Shown one piece after another: positions 40,433 to 46,057 of a DNA stretch of 46,057 bases. A model generated the notes under the pieces. That model saw only the letters and a list, made by a program, of their open reading frames with translations. It made no database searches and was not told the origin of the DNA. Both the position numbers and the translations under genes were made by a program. The number at the start of each line of letters is the position of its first letter. Positions within the stretch are counted from its first letter, which is position 1. This DNA is from Bacteroidaceae bacterium (GTDB lineage Bacteria > Bacteroidota > Bacteroidia > Bacteroidales > Bacteroidaceae): positions 1-46,057 of the forward strand of contig CABIXF010000032.1 in the NCBI GenBank assembly GCA_902362595.1, read 5' to 3'.

Positions 40433-41754
40433 AAAAATCCAACTACCGGGCGCTTCTCTGGCTAGGCATTCCCATCGTCATCGGACAAATCGGGGTCATC
40501 GTGCTGGGTTTTGCCGATACCTTGATGATTGGGCACCACAGTACGCAGGAACTGGCCGCAGCCAGTTTCGTGAACAACATGTTCAACCTGGCCATCATCT
40601 TCAGCACGGGATTCAGTTACGGGCTGACACCCATCGTGGGAAGCCTTTTCGGACAGCACCACCATGAAGCAGCCGGAAGGGCGCTGAAGAACAGTCTGGC
40701 AGCCAACACCTTGCTGGCGCTCATCGTTTGCCTGGTCATGGGACTGCTCTATTGGAACTTGGAACGTCTCGGCCAGCCGGAGGAACTGATTCCGGTAATG
40801 CGTCCCTATTATCTGGTGCTCCTTTCCTCCCTGCCTTTTGTACTGTGGTTCAACGGTTTCAAACAGTTTACCGACGGCATCACCGATACCCGCATCTCCA
40901 TGTGGATTCTGCTGGGTGGCAACGTGCTGAACATCGTGGGGAACTACCTGCTGATTTACGGGAAGGCAGGTTTTCCGGAACTGGGGCTGTTAGGGGCCGG
41001 CATCGCCACCCTGACCTCACGCATCCTGATGGTGGTGGCCTACCTGATTCTTTTCTTCGGCACTTCCCGCTACGAAGTATTCAAAAAAGGATTTACCCAA
41101 GGACATATCAACAAAACTGATTTCGGACAACTGAACAAACTGGGATGGCCCATTGCCGGACAGATGGGCATGGAAACCGCTTCGTTCAGCCTCAGCGCCA
41201 TCATGGTGGGCTGGCTGGGCAGTACGGCACTGGCATCCTATCAGATTATGATGGCCGTATCGCAGGTATGCTTCATGATGTACTACGGCATGGGAGCTGC
41301 CGTATCCGTACGTATCAGCTATTTCTTCGGACAGAAAGACTTGGAGAACGTACGCCACACAGCCCGTGCGGGCTTCCATATCATTCTGGCCATGATTGTG
41401 CTGACCGGTATCCCCATCTTCCTGCTCCGCCACCACATCGGGGGCTGGTTTACAGACGATGCAGCCGTGAGCCTCATGGTGGCCCAGGTCATCATCCCCT
41501 TCCTGCTCTACCAGTTTGGCGACGGCCTGCAAATCAACTTCGCCAATGCCCTGAGGGGGATTGCCGACGTACGCCCCATGATGCTGTTCTCCTTCATCGC
41601 CTACTTCCTGATTTCGCTGCCGGCCGGCTATTTCTTCGGATTTGTCTGCCAGTGGGGTGTCACGGGAATCTGGGCCGCCTTTCCTTTCGGACTCACCAGT
41701 GCCGGAATTATGTATTACCTGCGCTTCAGATATAAAACCAAACAATCCTGTTAA
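40429..41754 (+). CDS. MATE-family multidrug exporter
   Basis: 441 residues with 12 predicted membrane segments in two similar halves (I-V-I-G-Q-I-G-V-I-V-L-G-F-A-D-T-L-M-I-G near the start, typical of NorM-type proteins). It exports cationic or aromatic toxic compounds in exchange for sodium or protons. The ATG at 40429 overlaps the M16 stop (ATGA); the frame opens 16 codons earlier inside the M16 gene but that is not used. The sensor kinase starts 3 bp after its stop, so all four genes are one transcript. Confidence 0.9.
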   Translation: MKKSNYRALLWLGIPIVIGQIGVIVLGFADTLMIGHHSTQELAAASFVNNMFNLAIIFSTGFSYGLTPIVGSLFGQHHHEAAGRALKNSLAANTLLALIVCLVMGLLYWNLERLGQPEELIPVMRPYYLVLLSSLPFVLWFNGFKQFTDGITDTRISMWILLGGNVLNIVGNYLLIYGKAGFPELGLLGAGIATLTSRILMVVAYLILFFGTSRYEVFKKGFTQGHINKTDFGQLNKLGWPIAGQMGMETASFSLSAIMVGWLGSTALASYQIMMAVSQVCFMMYYGMGAAVSVRISYFFGQKDLENVRHTARAGFHIILAMIVLTGIPIFLLRHHIGGWFTDDAAVSLMVAQVIIPFLLYQFGDGLQINFANALRGIADVRPMMLFSFIAYFLISLPAGYFFGFVCQWGVTGIWAAFPFGLTSAGIMYYLRFRYKTKQSC

Positions 41755-41757
41755 ACC

Positions 41758-44277
41758 ATGTTTTCCACTTCCTCCAAAATCGTATTCGGCTACATCGTGC
41801 TGGTCGGACTGCTGATGGGAGCTTTCACCTACACCATCCAGCAGATGAACCTGCTCACGACTCCTACCAATTTGAGAGATCAGCTCGACCATCGCCGCCA
41901 CATTACGCACCGCATTATCAGCCAATTGTATGATGCAGAAATTATCGGGCAAACCCTGCGTACCGGTAATCTAGACGAATACCATCATTACCTGAAAGCC
42001 ATGAAAGAGGTAAATGCTTCGATTGATACACTGGAAATCATTCTGACCGACACTTTGCAACAAGCTCGTCTGGATACGGTAAGAACCTTGTTGAGGAACA
42101 AGCAATGGAACATGTATGCCGTACTGGAGGCCATGCGGAACACCCCAACCGACCAGATTTATCAGGAACAACTGGACAGTCTGATTGCCCAGCAGGATTC
42201 CCTGCTCAGCACACCGCATGTACGAAGAAAAGTCATTACCCATCACAATTCGTACACCATACACCATAAAAAGAAGGGCTTCTTCAAGAGACTGGCCGAT
42301 GTGTTTGCACCAGGAAAAGAAGATTCCACTCAGGTGAGCAACGTGATACAGGAAGAATATACCGACACCCTCGATGAGGTGTACAGCCCGATAGATACCA
42401 TCAGCCACATGATTACAGGTATCCAGCACAAAGTGTTCCAAACCCGGCAGAAAGAGACGGAAATGCTGAACACACGCATCAACAGCCTCCGCATCGTTGG
42501 AAGCGGGCTTAGTCAACGTGTCAATCAGTTGCTCGAAAACATTGAACATGACGAACAGGAAGCAGCCCGTGTCAAACTGATGCAGGAGGAAGAAATACGG
42601 AAAAATGCGGCCAAGACCATGGCTCACATCGCCATTGCCGCATTCATACTGGTACTGGTTTTCTCTGTTGTCATCGCACGCGACATTACCCGCAACAACC
42701 ATTACCGGAAGGAACTGGAAAAAGCCAAACTCTATGCCGAGAATCTGCTGGTGGCACGCGAAAAACTGATGCTGACCATCACACACGACATCAAAGCCCC
42801 GGCCGGTTCCATCATCGGCTACATCGACTTGCTTATCCGGCTGGTAAACGACAAAAGACAACAGTTCTACTTGTCGAACATGAAAAGTTCGGCCCAGCAC
42901 CTGTTGGCCCTCGTCACCTCTCTGCTCGACTATCACCGACTGGAAGCCGGAAAGATGGACTTGCATCCGGTAACCTTCAACCCGCATGAACTGCTGACAA
43001 ACATTTACAACAGTTTTCTGCCGCTGGCCGAGAAAAAAGAGTTGCAACTGACATTGAAAGAAAAACTGCCGGAAACCTTAAACTTGGAAGGAGACCCATT
43101 CCGCATCCGGCAGATTACGGAAAATCTTTTGTCGAATGCACTGAAATTCACAGCTACCGGCGAAATTACCTTACAAGCAGAATACCATGGAAACCAGTTT
43201 GTGCTGCGTGTTTCCGATACAGGATGTGGCATGACTGAAAAGGAGCAGGAAAAGATATTTAAAGAGTTTACCCGTCTGCGCAGTGCACAAGGTCAGGAAG
43301 GATTCGGGCTAGGATTGTCCATTACTAGGAAACTAGTAGAACTTTTAGGCGGAAAAATCGAAATAGAGAGTACTCCTGGAAAAGGAAGTACCTTCCAAGT
43401 ATCCATGCCACTCCCTTCCATTTCTTCCAAAACGTTCCACGGAACAACTCCAACCACAACTCAAGTTTCTGAACGGTTATTGCGGATACTGATTATCGAT
43501 GACGACCGCATCCAAATGCATCTGACAGAAGCCATGTTACACAATCTGGAAGAAGAATTTGAAGGACTGAAAATAAAGACTGTGTGCTGTGAACACCCGG
43601 AAGAGCTTGTTACCGAGCTTCAAAATGGGAAATTCGACCTGGTGTTCACCGATATCCAAATGCCAGCCATGAATGGTTTTGAATTGCTGAAACATCTTCG
43701 CAGCCTCCATTTTGCACAAGCACAATCTATCCCTCTCATCGCTATCACAGCCCGGGGAGACATGGACGAGACCGATTTCCAACGGAAAGGATTTGCCGGT
43801 ATGCTACAAAAACCTTTCAGTCAATCTGATTTGTGCAGAATACTGACTCATGTATTTTCACTCCAAACAAATGAAGCAGCTCTTCCTACTCAAACAGGAA
43901 TACCTTCTTCACCAAAATTAGAGGAGGAAAAATCCTATAATTTTTCTCCACTCACTGCCTTTTCCGAGGACGACCCCAAAGCGGCCAGAGAAATTCTACA
44001 AACGTTCGCTCAGGAAACCCGTAAGAATCTGAAGAAGATACAAGATGCCATGCAGATGGAAGACATGGAAAGTCTATGCGCCGTAGCACACAAGATGCTC
44101 CCCACTTTTATCATGATTGAAGCCCGGAAAGCAATTCCCTCCCTTCAATGGCTAGAACAGCAAAGAGGGAACCATACTTATTGCCAGGAGGCAACCCGAG
44201 CCGCCAGCATCATTGTGGAAGAGACAAAAAACATCCTTGGAAGCAAAATCTTGAAGGATACAGAAAGAATATCATAA
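41758..44277 (+). CDS. Hybrid sensor histidine kinase with receiver and HPt domains
   Basis: 839 residues. Two membrane segments (about 8-27 and 288-307) enclose a helical periplasmic sensor. Next come HisKA with His343 (T-H-D-I-K-A-P), then a complete HATPase with N-box E-N-L-L-S-N-A-L-K-F, D-T-G-C-G-M (487-492) and G-F-G-L-G-L-S. A receiver domain follows with D-D-D near 581 and phospho-acceptor Asp632. A C-terminal HPt domain carries A-H-K-M with His778. It therefore holds three of the four steps of a phosphorelay; the fourth, Asp53, is on the adjacent regulator. The signal is unknown. It lies 3 bp after the MATE gene and 39 bp before the regulator. Confidence 0.93.
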   Translation: MFSTSSKIVFGYIVLVGLLMGAFTYTIQQMNLLTTPTNLRDQLDHRRHITHRIISQLYDAEIIGQTLRTGNLDEYHHYLKAMKEVNASIDTLEIILTDTLQQARLDTVRTLLRNKQWNMYAVLEAMRNTPTDQIYQEQLDSLIAQQDSLLSTPHVRRKVITHHNSYTIHHKKKGFFKRLADVFAPGKEDSTQVSNVIQEEYTDTLDEVYSPIDTISHMITGIQHKVFQTRQKETEMLNTRINSLRIVGSGLSQRVNQLLENIEHDEQEAARVKLMQEEEIRKNAAKTMAHIAIAAFILVLVFSVVIARDITRNNHYRKELEKAKLYAENLLVAREKLMLTITHDIKAPAGSIIGYIDLLIRLVNDKRQQFYLSNMKSSAQHLLALVTSLLDYHRLEAGKMDLHPVTFNPHELLTNIYNSFLPLAEKKELQLTLKEKLPETLNLEGDPFRIRQITENLLSNALKFTATGEITLQAEYHGNQFVLRVSDTGCGMTEKEQEKIFKEFTRLRSAQGQEGFGLGLSITRKLVELLGGKIEIESTPGKGSTFQVSMPLPSISSKTFHGTTPTTTQVSERLLRILIIDDDRIQMHLTEAMLHNLEEEFEGLKIKTVCCEHPEELVTELQNGKFDLVFTDIQMPAMNGFELLKHLRSLHFAQAQSIPLIAITARGDMDETDFQRKGFAGMLQKPFSQSDLCRILTHVFSLQTNEAALPTQTGIPSSPKLEEEKSYNFSPLTAFSEDDPKAAREILQTFAQETRKNLKKIQDAMQMEDMESLCAVAHKMLPTFIMIEARKAIPSLQWLEQQRGNHTYCQEATRAASIIVEETKNILGSKILKDTERIS

Positions 44278-44284
44278 AAAATAT

Positions 44285-44292
44285 TATCTTTG
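44285..44292 (+). promoter_or_regulatory. Possible internal promoter of the response regulator
   Basis: TATCTTTG matches TAnnTTTG and lies 24 bp before the regulator ATG, in the 39-bp gap after the kinase. It suggests that the regulator can also be transcribed alone. Confidence 0.4.
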
Positions 44293-44316
44293 TAAAACCA
44301 AATAAATAAAAAATAC

Positions 44317-45666
44317 ATGATTCCGTCTATTTTAATCGTTGAGGATGATTTGACTTTCTCTACCATGCTGAAAACATGGCTGGGGAAAAAAGGGTTTGAA
44401 GTGGAAACTGCAAGTACGCAGGCAAGAGCACGCAAACAAATCGGGTCACGGAAGTTCGACCTGATTTTGTCTGACCTGCGCCTTCCGGATCAGGACGGAA
44501 TGAGTTTGTTATCTTGGTTACGTGAGCAAAATGATCAGGTACCTTTCATCATCATGACCAGCTATGCCGAAATTCAAAGTGCCGTACGAGCAATGAAGGA
44601 AGGAGCTACCGACTACATCTCCAAACCAGTACAACCGGATGAACTACTAAAAAAAATCAAGGAAGCCATTCATCAGGAAGAAACGGTTACCGATACTTCC
44701 AAAGAAAAGAAAAATGCTGTTTCTCACAATTTTCTGGAAGGAGAAAGCGAAGAAGCCCGAAAACTATATAATTATGTCAATCTGGTGGCTCCTACTCAGA
44801 TGTCGGTGCTCATCAACGGAGCCAGCGGAACCGGAAAAGAATATGTAGCCCACCGCATCCATCAGCTCAGCAAACGGGCAGACAAACCGTTTATCGCCAT
44901 CGACTGTGGCTCCATTCCTAAGGATCTGGCAGCCTCTGAATTCTTCGGACACGTAAAAGGCTCGTTTACGGGGGCCTTAAACGATAAAGCCGGAGCATTT
45001 GAAGAAGCAAACGGAGGTACTTTGTTTCTGGATGAAATTGGTAACCTGAGCTACGAAGTGCAGGTACAATTGCTGCGTGCCCTGCAGGAACGCCGTATAC
45101 GCCGTATTGGATCGGCCAAGGAAATAGAAGTGGACGTACGACTGATCAGCGCAACCAACGAAAATTTGAAAGAGGCTATCAACAAAGGTAATTTCCGGGA
45201 AGATTTATACCACCGCATCAATGAATTTACCCTGCAAATGCCTTCACTGAAAGACCGTCCGGAAGACATCCTGCTGTTTGCGAATTTTTTCCTGGATCAG
45301 GCAAACCGCGAATTGGAACGTTCACTGATTGGTTTCGACGCAGAAGCCAGCGAAACCCTGCAAAGTTATCCATGGCCCGGCAATCTTCGCCAGCTGAAAA
45401 ATACAGTCAAACGGGCTACTCTACTTGCCCAAGGAGAATATATCACACGAAAAGACCTGGGAGAAGAAATCGGCGAACAGCGGGAAGAAACTTCTACAAG
45501 GATTCCAGAAGAATCTTTTATTCTTCACAACGAAGAGACTGAAAAACTGAGAATCATGAAAGCATTACAACAGACCGGCAATAACAAGACCAAGGCAGCC
45601 ACGCTGCTGGGAATCGACCGGAAAACATTGTACAACAAACTCAAGCTGTACCACATTCCACAATAA
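44317..45666 (+). CDS. NtrC-family sigma-54-dependent response regulator
   Basis: 449 residues with three domains. A receiver (1-120) has the acidic pair E9-D10-D11, phospho-acceptor Asp53 and K103. The AAA+ domain has Walker A G-A-S-G-T-G-K (168-174), the sigma-54 contact loop as G-S-F-T-G-A (215-220) and Walker B T-L-F-L-D-E (235-240). A Fis-type helix-turn-helix lies near the end (N-K-T-K-A-A-T-L-L-G-I-D-R-K-T-L-Y). It would be activated by the kinase and open sigma-54 promoters. A candidate target promoter lies 81 bp downstream of its own stop. Confidence 0.94.
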   Translation: MIPSILIVEDDLTFSTMLKTWLGKKGFEVETASTQARARKQIGSRKFDLILSDLRLPDQDGMSLLSWLREQNDQVPFIIMTSYAEIQSAVRAMKEGATDYISKPVQPDELLKKIKEAIHQEETVTDTSKEKKNAVSHNFLEGESEEARKLYNYVNLVAPTQMSVLINGASGTGKEYVAHRIHQLSKRADKPFIAIDCGSIPKDLAASEFFGHVKGSFTGALNDKAGAFEEANGGTLFLDEIGNLSYEVQVQLLRALQERRIRRIGSAKEIEVDVRLISATNENLKEAINKGNFREDLYHRINEFTLQMPSLKDRPEDILLFANFFLDQANRELERSLIGFDAEASETLQSYPWPGNLRQLKNTVKRATLLAQGEYITRKDLGEEIGEQREETSTRIPEESFILHNEETEKLRIMKALQQTGNNKTKAATLLGIDRKTLYNKLKLYHIPQ

Positions 45667-45668
45667 GA

Positions 45669-45696
45669 GTGTGGAATTTTTCTACACATTCCACAC
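45669..45696. promoter_or_regulatory. Candidate enhancer site for the NtrC-type regulator
   Basis: GTGTGGAAT (45669-45677) and ATTCCACAC (45688-45696) are perfect inverted copies with a 10-nt spacer. TTCTACA within the spacer recurs at 45700-45706. The centre is about 92 bp upstream of the predicted start of transcription, a typical distance for an upstream activating site. No T-run follows, so it is a poor terminator. Confidence 0.5.
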
Positions 45697-45747
45697 CCGT
45701 TCTACAGAATTTCCCCGCACTTCCCCCGCTACAAGGGTCTGAAGGCT

Positions 45748-45763
45748 TTGGCACGGGTTTTGT
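45748..45763 (+). promoter_or_regulatory. Sigma-54-type (-24/-12) promoter
   Basis: TTGGCACG at 45748-45755, four bases, then TTGT at 45760-45763. Compared with the consensus TGGCACG-N4-TTGC, every conserved position fits except the last C (here T), and the GG-to-G spacing is exact. Transcription would start near 45774. Confidence 0.6.
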
Positions 45764-45773
45764 ATTATTACTT

Positions 45774-45962
45774 ACAAATAAACAAAACAATGAACAAACA
45801 AAACAAACTAGGCTAAACCCAACCCCATAAAATAAAGTTCTGAGATTGTCATTTACCTCAAATTGATTTCGCAAATTAATTTTACAATCTCATGAAAAAA
45901 TGAAGATGCCTATGTGTTAAGAGAAGGAGACGCTGTGAAGCGTTTCCTTCTCATTCTTTTTT
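45774..45962 (+). ncRNA. Candidate sigma-54-dependent small RNA
   Basis: A predicted transcript of about 190 nt. An A/C-rich 5' part includes a nine-codon frame ATG to TAA (45790-45816, M-N-K-Q-N-K-L-G). A stem follows, formed by TGAGATTGT (45841-45849) and ACAATCTCA (45884-45892), and then the terminator hairpin. No longer coding frame is convincing. It could be a regulatory RNA, a leader peptide transcript or the remains of a lost target gene. I found no match to a known RNA family by eye. Confidence 0.4.
45921..45962 (+). terminator. Strong rho-independent terminator
   Basis: GAGAAGGAGACGC (45921-45933) pairs with GCGTTTCCTTCTC (45940-45952) across all 13 positions with a single G-U pair and a 6-nt loop, followed by a T-rich tail to 45962. 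It ends the predicted short transcript. Confidence 0.85.
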
Positions 45963-45999
45963 ATACAGGGATATTCAGTAAATGTCCCCCAAAAATAAA

Positions 46000-46046
46000 A
46001 TGGCATATGAAGTGATTATGGTCTATCATTTTCATATGCCATTTTT
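46000..46046. repeat. Long inverted repeat at the window edge
   Basis: ATGGCATATGAA (46000-46011) and TTCATATGCCAT (46031-46042) are perfect 12-bp arms, extended inside by GTGAT/ATCAT. A-rich and T-rich flanks make it able to end transcription in either direction. It could be the terminator of a gene beyond the window or an end of a mobile element; the sequence stops too soon to tell. Confidence 0.5.
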
Positions 46047-46057
46047 ATTGTCATTTT

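Larger units (their letters stand above)
45667..46057. other. Right-edge region without an ordinary gene
   Basis: Holds, in order, an inverted repeat, a sigma-54-type promoter, a potential short transcript ending in a strong terminator, and a second long inverted repeat at the window edge. The parts are listed separately. Confidence 0.6.

Noticed and set aside
45641..45874. Minus-strand open frame of 77 codons with a hydrophobic stretch
   Set aside because: It starts at TTG, overlaps the 3' end of the regulator gene in antisense, and its hydrophobic part is only the complement of AACAAAC-type repeats.

Overview
The window is chromosomal DNA from a gut-type Bacteroidota, most likely Bacteroides or Phocaeicola. 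Three things point there: a starch-utilisation (Sus) locus with SusC/SusD/SusE proteins, recurring Bacteroides-type promoter elements (TTTG, about 20 nt, TAnnTTTG) instead of E. coli-type -35/-10 boxes, and genes that mostly lack a clear Shine-Dalgarno sequence. I see no rRNA, tRNA, CRISPR array, transposase or phage gene.

Layout. (1) 1-1430: a probable surface lipoprotein with a consensus promoter and a strong terminator. (2) 1622-6816, minus strand: a tripartite drug-efflux operon (TolC-like channel, HlyD/EmrA-like adaptor, 14-TM MFS pump), then a terminator and an AraC-type regulator. (3) 6893-8191: a TlpA/DUF4369-like thioredoxin lipoprotein. (4) 8276-15111, minus strand: an envelope-assembly cluster (two SurA/PpiC-type chaperones, an OstA/LptA-like protein, a small membrane protein) ending in mutL. 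(5) 15224-16699: guaB. (6) 16876-22742, minus strand: the proteostasis block tig-clpP-clpX followed by recQ. (7) 22903-25456: mlaE-mlaF, divergent from lptB, both for lipid transport between the membranes. (8) 25476-37424: a susABCDE locus with a divergent susR. The usual susF and susG are absent, and susE runs directly into a terminator shared with lptB. (9) 37425-38272: a nested palindromic region followed by an HU-like protein fused to a helix-turn-helix domain. (10) 38314-45666, plus strand: a tightly packed cluster of a cyclophilin lipoprotein, an M16 peptidase, a MATE exporter, a hybrid histidine kinase (HisKA, ATPase, receiver and HPt domains) and an NtrC-type sigma-54 activator. (11) 45667-46057: no ordinary gene, but an inverted repeat, a sigma-54-type promoter, about 190 nt of potentially structured sequence and a strong terminator.

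How the parts may work together. The Sus proteins would bind, import and hydrolyse starch under control of the membrane protein SusR. SurA-like, OstA-like, LptB and Mla proteins maintain the outer membrane that houses them. The most novel candidate is at the right edge: a sigma-54-dependent short RNA placed just after its presumed activator. It would make an H-D-H phosphorelay, an NtrC-type activator and a small RNA one regulatory unit. The second is the multi-copy palindrome in front of the HU-HTH gene, which looks like a self-regulating operator array. Promoters, operators and the RNA are read from sequence only.
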